Shown: positions 7,972-16,523 of the stretch, piece by piece | Layout of the letters: each line of letters begins with the position of its first letter | How positions within the stretch are numbered: the first letter of the stretch is position 1 | From: Nostoc foliaceum FACHB-393 | GTDB taxonomy: Bacteria > Cyanobacteriota > Cyanobacteriia > Cyanobacteriales > Nostocaceae | Assembly (NCBI RefSeq): GCF_014698505.1 | Contig: NZ_JACJTD010000060.1 | Coordinates: forward strand, 1 to 39,582 | Direction of reading: 5' to 3' | DNA: 39,582 nucleotides | Program-made: the position numbers and the translations under genes | The notes under the pieces: model-generated | What the model saw: the letters and a program-made list of their open reading frames with translations, nothing else | Told to the model about the DNA's origin: nothing | The model's database searches: none

Positions 7972-9348
7972 TTAAACTGTTCTACCTTCTTTCAAAAATT
8001 CTCTACGTATGCCTTCTTCTAAATCTTTTAATAAAATCACATTTTTATTTCTACTAAGTGCTTTCAGCGATGAGTATCGTACTACATTCATAATAGTACC
8101 TCCTGAAAGTTCATACTTCTCAGCCAAACTGTCCAAGTCAATTTTATCTTCTAATTTAGCTTTGGGAGAAAATGCACTTTTCCAAATCCGCAGGCGTTCG
8201 GCTGGTTTGGGCATCGGAAAATATATCACTGACTCGAACCGACGAAGAAATGCATCATCAATGTTTCCTTTCAAGTTAGAAGCTAAAAGCACAACTCCAT
8301 TGAATTCCTCGATTCGCTGTAGTAAAAAACTGATTTCCTGATTAGCATAGCGATCGTGTGAGTCATCTACTTTAGTGCGCTTGCCAAACAAGGCATCGGC
8401 TTCATCAAAAAAGAGTATCCAGTTTTTGTATTCAGCCATATCGAAAATTTTTGCCAGATTCTTTTCTGTTTCACCAATATATTTAGAAACAATCATGCTC
8501 AGATCAATCTTGTAAACATCACAGTTGCAGTGTTTACCCAGCAGACAAGCGGAAAAGGTTTTGCCAGTACCTGGTGGGCCATAAAACAGACTGGTGAAAC
8601 CTGGTCGTAACTTTTGGCTCATTTCCCAATCATGTAGTAATTGTTGACCGTGGAGAATCCAATGTTTGATTTCATCTAACTGTTCAAAGGTGGTAAAAGG
8701 TAACACAAGCTGTTCCCAGCTTAGTTGCGTCTCAATCAGCCGGGCTGGAAAATCGCTGTTGAAGTTGGGTTTACGCTCGATACCAGTAGTGAATCGATAT
8801 AAAAAATCGCGTGAAATTACCAATGCCCCGCTTAACAACGGTTCACCATAAGCCACAGGAGCAAGATAAAGAATATTGTAGCGGGCGAATAAGTGGTCAC
8901 CTTCAAACAGGTGCATAATTTGGAAACGAGTGATTAAGTCATCACCTGCCAAAATAAAGGCGACAGTTTCACCTGTGGGAATAAAGCCACTATGAGTAGC
9001 ACCTTGCAATCCGCCAAATTCAGTGAAGCCGCGTTCGGTAGCTTCATTTTTAATCCAAAGTACATCCAAAAGTTGTGGGCGGATGTGAGGAATTAATGCT
9101 AATAGGATAACTAAGCGATCGCTGCTAGATAATTGATGCTGGCGGACAAATTGAGCGTAATCAGAATTACTACTACTTAGATCGGGGGGAGAAATTTCAA
9201 ACACAGACTTGGCTGTATTTTCTGGATCGAAGTAAGACTTCAGTCGGACATCGAGGACTTCAGCAAACCAATTGAGTTCGCACACAAGATCCTGAGCATT
9301 TTCAGTTAGGGCAATTGCCATTCTGTATAAATTGGTTTTTTCATCCAT
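7972..9348 (-). CDS. cis15: AAA+ ATPase of the contractile injection system (Cis15/Afp15-like)
   Basis: The 458-aa protein has an N-terminal region of about 230 residues and a C-terminal AAA+ module. Walker A is GPPGTGKT (residues 257-264), Walker B ILFFDEADALF (about 309-319), and the arginine-finger region is DDAFLRRFESVIYF. The small lid domain follows (LAEKYELSGGTIMNVVRYSS). Members of this family are the conserved ATPase of eCIS loci and are thought to help assembly, loading or disassembly. The first ATG at 9348 lies inside the tape-measure gene (43-nt overlap); an ATG at 9321 is an alternative, as neither has a strong ribosome site. Translational coupling with the tape-measure gene is likely. 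The 145-nt gap to the DUF4157 gene holds no other gene. Confidence 0.9.
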   Translation of the reverse strand: MDEKTNLYRMAIALTENAQDLVCELNWFAEVLDVRLKSYFDPENTAKSVFEISPPDLSSSNSDYAQFVRQHQLSSSDRLVILLALIPHIRPQLLDVLWIKNEATERGFTEFGGLQGATHSGFIPTGETVAFILAGDDLITRFQIMHLFEGDHLFARYNILYLAPVAYGEPLLSGALVISRDFLYRFTTGIERKPNFNSDFPARLIETQLSWEQLVLPFTTFEQLDEIKHWILHGQQLLHDWEMSQKLRPGFTSLFYGPPGTGKTFSACLLGKHCNCDVYKIDLSMIVSKYIGETEKNLAKIFDMAEYKNWILFFDEADALFGKRTKVDDSHDRYANQEISFLLQRIEEFNGVVLLASNLKGNIDDAFLRRFESVIYFPMPKPAERLRIWKSAFSPKAKLEDKIDLDSLAEKYELSGGTIMNVVRYSSLKALSRNKNVILLKDLEEGIRREFLKEGRTV

Positions 9349-10856
9349 GAGAATTTGATCGTGCTGATACTCCAGGGAAGTTGAGCCAGCAGCATATCAA
9401 AAGATTGAGGTTCCACTTGAATTTTCCAACTGCCCTCAGTTTCTCGCACTAAAGCTTGGCGTTGCAGAAAAGAAGAGCGCAATCCATCAATAGAGGTATT
9501 TTTTAATACATCCCAGTAACTAATGAGCGATCGCAACACGACTTCAGCTTCTTCTTTATCATTTGGCTGTATCAGCCCTTCGGAAATAAGCAGTGGTGTT
9601 TCCGGGTGCAAACCCAAGAAAATTTTAATTAAGCCAAGCTCATATTCATACACTTCTTCAGAACCTGTGGCTAAGAACTGAAGCAAAGCAGCAGCACGTG
9701 TAGTTTCTGATAATAAAAGTTCTTTGTTTCCTGTCTGTTTGATTCCGGTATGTTCAAAAAGTCGGGTGATGAATGGATGTATTAATACTAGTCCTGCATA
9801 TTTTACCGCCAATGGAAACTCATCTTCATCTGATATCAGAGGAAGCATCTTTTCTAGCATTTCCCTTTGTATAATATCTGGATTTGCATCTAACTCTGAT
9901 GGAATTTCTCTGTGATTCAATGAATCAATTGTTTCTGCATTTAACTCCGATGGAATTTCTCTGTGATTCAATGAATCAATTATCTGAGAAATTGAATTAT
10001 CAACCGATTTACTGATACTTTCTTCTTGGGATTGAAACAAAATAGCAATAGATGGTGGAAGTGTAGCAGTAAAAGTAGTAAGTGTATTATTTTCCTTCTG
10101 TGATAGTAAACCTTCTGCAATTTTAATAAAGTCAGGAATCACATTGCTTGTTTGCCTCGCCAAACTTTCTGATAAGAAAACTGCAACTAATTTTAGTTGA
10201 GTATATCGATTAAAAAGCCTTTGTTCCTCAGCCAAAACTGAAGTAATAAATTGCACCACCGCGTTTTTCCATGTATGTGGAATATTTTCAGCCAGTGCAG
10301 TTACCAAAGTCAGCAATTCCTCTTGAGGTATGAGTTGCATCAAGCGAAAATAGAATGCGACCGACTCAGATTTATGAAGCAAATAATCCAAGATTTGCAA
10401 CCATTGCTCATGGCAAGTTTCCTGTAATGCAATTGCTATTTGCGATGTAGAACTATATGCTGCTTGCCAAGGCGTTGAACCTGTGTGCAAGTAATCAAGT
10501 AAAATTTCAAATTGGTTTTGCTGTACTGTCGATTTTTTTTGTAAAACAACCTGCCTATTTATGAGAAAGTTCTCTTGAAGAATCAATTGAAGTTGTTCTC
10601 TAACTTGCTGTTCGAGTAAATCAGGTAATACCTTCGCCAGTTCTTCTTGAGAAGTGACTTTCAAGTTAAGTTCAATTTTCGGGATATGGATTAACGATTT
10701 ACCATCTGCTGCTTCGTCAAATGCTTTTGCAAAAGCGGTTTGCAACAAATCTTGCCATTGATCGTACAACTGTTTCCGAATGACAAAAGCGTCAGCGGCT
10801 GTACTTGTAGTCACCTGCCAGCGCAACCTACGGATTCTATGTGGCAAGTTTAACAT
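9306..10856 (-). CDS. cis14: CIS tape measure protein (Cis14-like), 516 aa
   Basis: The N-terminus has the family signature IPKIELNLKV (about residues 58-67), followed by EELAKVLPDLLEQQVREQL, typical of the contractile injection system tape-measure family. The rest is almost entirely helical, as expected for a protein that runs inside the tube and sets its length. AGGAG seven bases upstream supports the ATG at 10856. An internal tandem duplication of 17 residues, with the phrase SLNHREIPSEL occurring twice (about residues 293-325), is encoded by a 51-bp repeat at 9886-9981. The start lies 283 nt after the 911-aa gene, with a MITE in between, so it may need its own promoter. Confidence 0.85.
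   Translation of the reverse strand: MLNLPHRIRRLRWQVTTSTAADAFVIRKQLYDQWQDLLQTAFAKAFDEAADGKSLIHIPKIELNLKVTSQEELAKVLPDLLEQQVREQLQLILQENFLINRQVVLQKKSTVQQNQFEILLDYLHTGSTPWQAAYSSTSQIAIALQETCHEQWLQILDYLLHKSESVAFYFRLMQLIPQEELLTLVTALAENIPHTWKNAVVQFITSVLAEEQRLFNRYTQLKLVAVFLSESLARQTSNVIPDFIKIAEGLLSQKENNTLTTFTATLPPSIAILFQSQEESISKSVDNSISQIIDSLNHREIPSELNAETIDSLNHREIPSELDANPDIIQREMLEKMLPLISDEDEFPLAVKYAGLVLIHPFITRLFEHTGIKQTGNKELLLSETTRAAALLQFLATGSEEVYEYELGLIKIFLGLHPETPLLISEGLIQPNDKEEAEVVLRSLISYWDVLKNTSIDGLRSSFLQRQALVRETEGSWKIQVEPQSFDMLLAQLPWSISTIKFSWMKKPIYTEWQLP
9886..9981. repeat. 51-bp tandem duplication in the tape-measure gene
   Basis: GATGGAATTTCTCTGTGATT and its continuation CAATGAATCAATT recur exactly 51 bases apart (first copy from 9898, second from 9949), flanked on the left by GCATCTAACTCT and GCATTTAACTCC. 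The period is a multiple of three, so the frame is kept. The two copies differ by only a few bases, indicating recent duplication. Confidence 0.85.
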
Positions 10857-10916
10857 CTAGAGAACTCCTATTTGATTTTTGAATCAATCTTGTGGTCTGG
10901 GCAGGATGCTCATCCT

Positions 10917-11076
10917 TTTAGAGGCTGTTTGAAAAGTATTTTGCTGTGACTTTAGGCACTTTTAGATCCTGCCTTTTTAAGGGAACCGGAGTTAAAGTCC
11001 CCCTTTTTAAGAGGAATTTAGGAGGAGCTAAAACATTTTGCTACTAACAAGAGAGCTTTTCAAACATTCTTTTAGA
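10917..11076. mobile_element. MITE / dispersed repeat with TTTGAAAAG inverted termini
   Basis: TTTAGAGGCTGTTTGAAAAG at about 10917-10936 is matched, in inverse orientation, by CTTTTCAAACATTCTTTTAG at about 11056-11075. The interior has the AGTCCCCCTTTTTAAGAGG stretch familiar from a widespread Nostoc-type repeat whose copies carry CCCCCTTTTTAAGGGGGATT. It is about 160 bp, has no coding capacity, and accounts for most of the 283-bp gap between the tape-measure gene and the 911-aa gene. Confidence 0.7.
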
Positions 11077-11139
11077 CTTCATTTAGATGAAATGTGCTGT
11101 ATGATTACTAAATTCTGTATTTTGCATTCTGCTGTATTA

Positions 11140-13875
11140 TCAACGTCTTAAAATGTTTGTGATTATTACATTTAAGTTAGCATTGGTTGTATTATTCTTA
11201 ACTCCTGTTAATCCCTCTTGTAGGCGTTTTAAAGCTTCAGGTTGAGTGATTTTTCTGACGCTGTTAGATATCTCCTGCATGGCTGTAAAGCCTTCACTAC
11301 CTGTAGTAACATCCAACTTTGCTTGAGCAATATAATTAGTTGTTTCTTGGATAGATTGAGCCAGTTCTATTTCTGCTGATTGGGCTTGCCGTTCAAAATT
11401 TTGACGTATTTCATCTTGTAAATTAAGTTGTTGAGCCTTTTGTTTGAGGATATCAACTTTCTCTCTTTTGTTATTTGTTTGTTCTAGATAGTTGCCAAGC
11501 AGTGCATCAGCAAATTTTCTGGTATCTGTACCTATCAACTGTTTGCCGCTAATATTGCTGAATATACTACTTGTGGATTTGACATAATCTTGATAAATAT
11601 TAAAGTATTGTTTTTGTAAATCAAATTTTTCGTTCCATTGTGGCTCTATCTGCATTTTGAACTCATTGAGTTTACTTCCTACATAATAATTTCGTGAAGG
11701 AATAACTGTAACACCCCCCTTTGGTCTTTTCACATCTGGTGTTTTTAGCACAGGTTCATTGGGTTCTTGTTCACTGGTATCTGGGAGGTAATAGGGCAAC
11801 ATAAAATCAGCTATAACAGTGTTGTTACTGTCATATACCAACACAAAAGTTCCTCCTCGCACTACCCCAGCAAAATGCTCAATACCTGGATGTTGGGATA
11901 CAAAGTTGTTAAAAATAATTTTGTTATCTTCTTTATCATCTTTGTCACGGATAATTTCATCCAACCAGTCTAGCCAGAGAACTTGTGTGTTACTAATTAG
12001 TGAATCAAAAGCGGTGCTATATTCTGTTCTCGCCACTTCTCCCATGTTAGATTTGAACTCGCTAGAAGTTTTAAGAACATCATTGATATCACTCTTCCAA
12101 GAGGTATCAGCCCTAAATTGAGAATAGCTGCGGTTTAGTTTTGTGCGTGCAGATACTGCCTTTTGCTGAATATTTGTATTCTTGTCAGCAGCAATCGTTT
12201 TCGTTTGAGCCGCATCTTTCTCATCATTTACCACCCCAGTATTTACCGCCTGTTGAAAAGATGCACTCAATTGCGCTACTTCATCTAATTGATAATACAT
12301 ATCTTGTCGCAGCATATAGTGTAAGCGATGCAAGTCTGTATAGCGAATATTGGGATTTTTAAATAATTTGGTTTTATCTGTTCCTAACAAAACTGAGCGA
12401 ACAGTAAAGGGCAGGTTTTTGGATTTACTCAGTTCTTCGATCGCATTTATTGCTGTTGCTACATTTTTTCCTAAATGCCCCTCAATGCGAAAGAAGGAAA
12501 ATCGACCAATTTGTGAGTCTAGCGGATTAGCTGCACCTCCTAGCGCATTATATTCATTGGCATTATAGGAATAATTATAAGCATCCCTGCGGCGTTGATG
12601 GAGGCGGTAATTCCAGCTTTTCTCAATTGGATTTATTTGGTTTACTTGATAGTAATAGGGAATTGATCTTTCTTCTAAAGGATGTTCTTCAGTTAGGCTT
12701 GGGGTTATACGAATGGATGCTTGAGTTGGGGGTAATTGAAATGTTTCTATGAGTGTATTTAGTTTCTTGGCTAAAAACTTGGCGTGGTTCAACTGTTCGG
12801 CTGTCCGGCTCAAAATTGGTGAAGGATAAAAATCTGTGCGGATCTCATCATTACCGTCTGGTAATACATGACCTAGTAGCAAATGTTTGGGAAAACTTTT
12901 TATATCAGGACAACACCAAGTTGTATCGCCAAATAAAAGGTCACGGAAATGGTTATATGTTTCTACAACATCTTTGAGGAAATCATAATAATACTGGATG
13001 CCGAAATTACCACTTCGTGATTGGAATCCAGCATTTATGTTGTTTAAAGTTGTAATGGAAGCTGACGAAAATGTATCTTTTAAAAAAGTGTAAAAAGGTG
13101 CAGAAGAATCTGTGGAATATGATGCTAATGTAGTAAGCCGAGGAATTAGTTCTTGGTAAATTGTATTACAAGCTTGGCGATATTGACTGGTGAGTTGATT
13201 GAGGTCATTAATGGATGAAGAAAAGAAGGGCCGATTTGCGACAATTTCACTGAGTCCGGTGAATGCCTGGTCTGGGGTAGAAATCTTTGGTCTCAACAAT
13301 CCTGCCGATGAGATTTCTACTATTAGCAGCTTGATGGTGTTGATATAATCTTTACCCAAATTATCGCAGTCAGTACCGGAGCAAAGATCGTCATCTTTGA
13401 CGTAACTTTCCATCAACAAAACAGCTACCATATTATTTAGGGACTTTCCTGGTTGCGAGTTGAATTTGTTCAATAAACTAGCACCCTCATCGTTGACATT
13501 CTCTGGTACCAATTCATAAACAGGGATCATTTTCCCCTTAACATCTCCATTTTCATACAATGGGGCATAACCAAGATCCGATTTATCGTATGATTTGAAT
13601 CGGTCAAAAACGGTGTCGTTATTAAAATAAAGTAAATCGCCATCTGTAGTGACACCCACACCTTGAGTAACTGTCACTTTGTCATCCTGCATCGAAACGC
13701 GTAAACCGCAAGCAATACCAACTCCTAACAGCTTGACTCTTGTCAGTCGTGTCTGGTCATCAAGATAATTGGCTATGCTGTTGAGTTGTTCAGAGTTTAA
13801 CACCTGGTTTGGTTCAAAAACGCTGTAGCCAGTGGAGATATTTTGTAGACTTTGCAGTACCGATATGTTAGTCAT
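11140..13875 (-). CDS. Conserved CIS-associated protein of unknown function, 911 aa
   Basis: The N-terminus carries VFEPNQVLNSEQLNSIANYL followed by DDQTRLTRVKLLGVGIACGL (about residues 19-58). I recognise this signature from proteins next to baseplate genes in Bacteroidetes and cyanobacterial CIS loci. No enzyme motif is visible. Residues 60-180 look beta-rich; the middle contains a CSGTDC pair of cysteines (about 167-172); the C-terminal 250 residues are long helices with coiled-coil character (EKVDILKQKAQQLNLQDEI). It lies 24 nt after baseplate gene cis12 and before the tape measure, where other systems encode baseplate accessories or fibres. Plausible roles are baseplate wedge accessory, plug or membrane anchor. 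The function is not known to me. Confidence 0.75.
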   Translation of the reverse strand: MTNISVLQSLQNISTGYSVFEPNQVLNSEQLNSIANYLDDQTRLTRVKLLGVGIACGLRVSMQDDKVTVTQGVGVTTDGDLLYFNNDTVFDRFKSYDKSDLGYAPLYENGDVKGKMIPVYELVPENVNDEGASLLNKFNSQPGKSLNNMVAVLLMESYVKDDDLCSGTDCDNLGKDYINTIKLLIVEISSAGLLRPKISTPDQAFTGLSEIVANRPFFSSSINDLNQLTSQYRQACNTIYQELIPRLTTLASYSTDSSAPFYTFLKDTFSSASITTLNNINAGFQSRSGNFGIQYYYDFLKDVVETYNHFRDLLFGDTTWCCPDIKSFPKHLLLGHVLPDGNDEIRTDFYPSPILSRTAEQLNHAKFLAKKLNTLIETFQLPPTQASIRITPSLTEEHPLEERSIPYYYQVNQINPIEKSWNYRLHQRRRDAYNYSYNANEYNALGGAANPLDSQIGRFSFFRIEGHLGKNVATAINAIEELSKSKNLPFTVRSVLLGTDKTKLFKNPNIRYTDLHRLHYMLRQDMYYQLDEVAQLSASFQQAVNTGVVNDEKDAAQTKTIAADKNTNIQQKAVSARTKLNRSYSQFRADTSWKSDINDVLKTSSEFKSNMGEVARTEYSTAFDSLISNTQVLWLDWLDEIIRDKDDKEDNKIIFNNFVSQHPGIEHFAGVVRGGTFVLVYDSNNTVIADFMLPYYLPDTSEQEPNEPVLKTPDVKRPKGGVTVIPSRNYYVGSKLNEFKMQIEPQWNEKFDLQKQYFNIYQDYVKSTSSIFSNISGKQLIGTDTRKFADALLGNYLEQTNNKREKVDILKQKAQQLNLQDEIRQNFERQAQSAEIELAQSIQETTNYIAQAKLDVTTGSEGFTAMQEISNSVRKITQPEALKRLQEGLTGVKNNTTNANLNVIITNILRR

Positions 13876-13899
13876 AAATTTAGTTGATGAAATAATTTG

Positions 13900-16506
13900 T
13901 TAGGCTTTATCTTTCTTTGCTGTACCAAGGGCAGTTGTTCCAAGGATAAATTTCGGTTCTTCTTCAGGACTATTGCACTCGTACAAATTATTGGAGGGGT
14001 ACACATTCTTAACTTTAAATAATGTCTCGATGAATTTAGCAAGTTTCTCTTGGCGTTGTGTTGTGTCTACTTCCGCTTTTAAGTAAATCCAATCGCGGTA
14101 AAGTTTTTCTAGTGTAGCCATATCTTCTTTGCTAATCCAACAAATTTTGGGCAGAATATGGGCAGGTGTTTCTTCACGAATCACTGTCTCAACAAACTGC
14201 CGGAAATACATATTGCTGAAGCGGCTAGTATAGTTTGGTAAGATAATATGAATGCGGTAAGAGTATGGGTCTGCTTCTGTACAATCGGTGCAGTTGGGGT
14301 CAGGGCAGATAGGTAGAAAAGGATCGCTCTCCTGGTCAGGCTCAGGTCGCAGCAAAATGTTTTCAATAAGATACATACCTTCATTACTGTAATGTTCTTG
14401 CAAATATTCGATGATTTCATCGATCGCCTGATTCATCTTCGTTACATTATCGAAATCTTTACTACTTCTAGCTAATACATTTCCTATCTGGTCAATGATA
14501 TTAAAATAATGTTGACCATTCTCAACTTTTCGCTCGTAGCCTGAAGGCAGCAATGCCAAATCAATAGTACGCTCTAAAGCTTGTTGTGCAAGTTCAGATG
14601 TAGCATAACTGCTAGTGCTACTCAAAACTTCCGTTGTATCTTTTTTATTGATGCGAAAACTGAATTCATTACTTGGGTTGGTATATACTTCTATGTCAGC
14701 ATCATAAACAATCTCACTCAGATTTCGGCGTCGATAATTACGGATGCCTAATAGTCTGGCTAAACGTTTCTCTAACCCAGAGACATTTTCTGTATTCCAT
14801 AAATCGCCCTCAGTTTTTAGGCTGTAGTTATATGCTAGCGATCGCTCGCTACTAATCACCGGATAATTGTTAAGAAATTCACACTTGTAACTAACTAGGC
14901 TTTGGGGGCTAAAACCAAGAGCAACATAGGAAATAGCAGCAAAATCAGAGAATCTTTCCGCAAATCGGGCTATGAGATGATCGAGGAATCGGTGACGCCT
15001 ATGAAGTCCACTGCTTACCTCTTGTACATCGTTGTCTATCTGAAGTGTATCTATGACATCGGCTGTACTATATATGTTGTTGTAATTAGCAAAAGAGTCC
15101 ACTACTTGGTAAAAATAAGTACGATGAAACTGAGGATCGGTAGAAAACAAATCCTTGACATGGCTTAATTGGGCAAAGTAGTTAGCCATTAATTGGTCGA
15201 AGAAAAGCAGATAGGCTTTGAGTTGATAAGCTAGGGCTTGGCGTTTTTCACCAACTGCATTGCTTAGTCCTGATTCACTTAGTCCATAGACAGCCGGAAA
15301 ATCATTTTGAAAGGAATAATAATTACCTAGATGTCGATATTTTCCCAAGGGGATATCAAAGTCGTATGCAACTTTTTTTTCTTCCTTGTCTCTAGCGGCA
15401 TCAAATAATTTTTGATACTCATCATTATACTGAGATTGGGGAGCGATTACAGGCATATTTCGCTTGTAGAATACCAAACGCGAAACCCCTCGTTCAAGCA
15501 ATGCTTTTTTGCCAGATTCTACAGGCACTAACCATTTATTTGTCAATGGTACTGGAGGAGTGTTCTTATCTGCCGATGCCGGATTGATGACAATATCTCT
15601 AACTGCCCGAACACCTGGAATATCCATGATAATACTGATAATATCAGACAGACGAATTTCTATGCGTAAATTAGCTTGTGCTAGTTCCTCGTTATCAATA
15701 AAGCCAGTTTCAAGTACAGGGCCATCAAAAATTTCATCGGCGGTGTAAAAACTTCCATCTGCTTTAGTTCGCTCCAACATTTCATTTAGTGAATAGTTCT
15801 TAACAGATGGAGCGAGATAATCTTGCACTTGAAAAAGTATTTCGGCTTTCACCTTGGCTACATCTGCATCGGGAGTTAATTCCAATTCGGTACAGAGGAT
15901 AAAGGTTTGTGTTTCTACTGGCGTGAATTTCACAAAGTCTTCGCACAAATTGCGATGAGACTGCAATCGCTGTTTCACAGCCGCTATCACTTTCTCTTTC
16001 GCTGATTCATCAGCGATCGCTTCTGTATACTCAATAATTACATCATACAGCCCAGCGAGATTGACCTCCACTATCCCCGGTTGGTTAGGATTTTTTAACA
16101 GCACTTTCCCCTTAACTATATCTGCATAGTAAGTTTTTGTTGCAGGTTGTAGCCAAGCATTTTTCACCCCTTCGAGGTCAATTAATAACTTTCTATAGTC
16201 TAATAAAGTCAAAGGACGGTTAGGCAATATCTGACGCGCCGTAAAGAATTGCTGCTGCATATTCTCTGAGTTGGCGCTTTCGCTTGCCAAAAGATCGGCG
16301 ATGGGAAACGATGCACGGTAGCTTAATTCACTAAGTGCATAACACAACAACTCAAGGGTAGTGATGCCGGGATCGTGAACATTATAATCAGTCCAAATCC
16401 GGCTGGACAATCGCTGCACATGCTTTAACCCAATGGCATACAACTGCTGATAATCAAAGGCAGTTTGACTAGTATTCTGTTGAGAAATAGTGAGTTGGGA
16501 AAGCAT
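13900..16506 (-). CDS. cis12: CIS baseplate protein (Cis12 / gp6-J-like), 868 aa
   Basis: The N-terminal signature WTDYNVHDPGITTLELLCYA (about residues 38-57), followed by LSELSYRASF, is characteristic of the second large baseplate protein of eCIS loci. Downstream are RPLTLLDYRKLLIDLEGVKN (about 95-114), a middle alpha/beta part, and a C-terminal block with a cysteine cluster (ICPDPNCTDC) followed by PYSYRIHIILPNY and EETPAHILPKICWI, also typical of this family. With Cis11 it builds the wedge around the hub. It follows cis11 by 17 nt, suggesting co-translation, and precedes the 911-aa gene by 24 nt. Confidence 0.88.
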   Translation of the reverse strand: MLSQLTISQQNTSQTAFDYQQLYAIGLKHVQRLSSRIWTDYNVHDPGITTLELLCYALSELSYRASFPIADLLASESANSENMQQQFFTARQILPNRPLTLLDYRKLLIDLEGVKNAWLQPATKTYYADIVKGKVLLKNPNQPGIVEVNLAGLYDVIIEYTEAIADESAKEKVIAAVKQRLQSHRNLCEDFVKFTPVETQTFILCTELELTPDADVAKVKAEILFQVQDYLAPSVKNYSLNEMLERTKADGSFYTADEIFDGPVLETGFIDNEELAQANLRIEIRLSDIISIIMDIPGVRAVRDIVINPASADKNTPPVPLTNKWLVPVESGKKALLERGVSRLVFYKRNMPVIAPQSQYNDEYQKLFDAARDKEEKKVAYDFDIPLGKYRHLGNYYSFQNDFPAVYGLSESGLSNAVGEKRQALAYQLKAYLLFFDQLMANYFAQLSHVKDLFSTDPQFHRTYFYQVVDSFANYNNIYSTADVIDTLQIDNDVQEVSSGLHRRHRFLDHLIARFAERFSDFAAISYVALGFSPQSLVSYKCEFLNNYPVISSERSLAYNYSLKTEGDLWNTENVSGLEKRLARLLGIRNYRRRNLSEIVYDADIEVYTNPSNEFSFRINKKDTTEVLSSTSSYATSELAQQALERTIDLALLPSGYERKVENGQHYFNIIDQIGNVLARSSKDFDNVTKMNQAIDEIIEYLQEHYSNEGMYLIENILLRPEPDQESDPFLPICPDPNCTDCTEADPYSYRIHIILPNYTSRFSNMYFRQFVETVIREETPAHILPKICWISKEDMATLEKLYRDWIYLKAEVDTTQRQEKLAKFIETLFKVKNVYPSNNLYECNSPEEEPKFILGTTALGTAKKDKA

Positions 16507-16523
16507 GACAATTAGGTAGGTTG

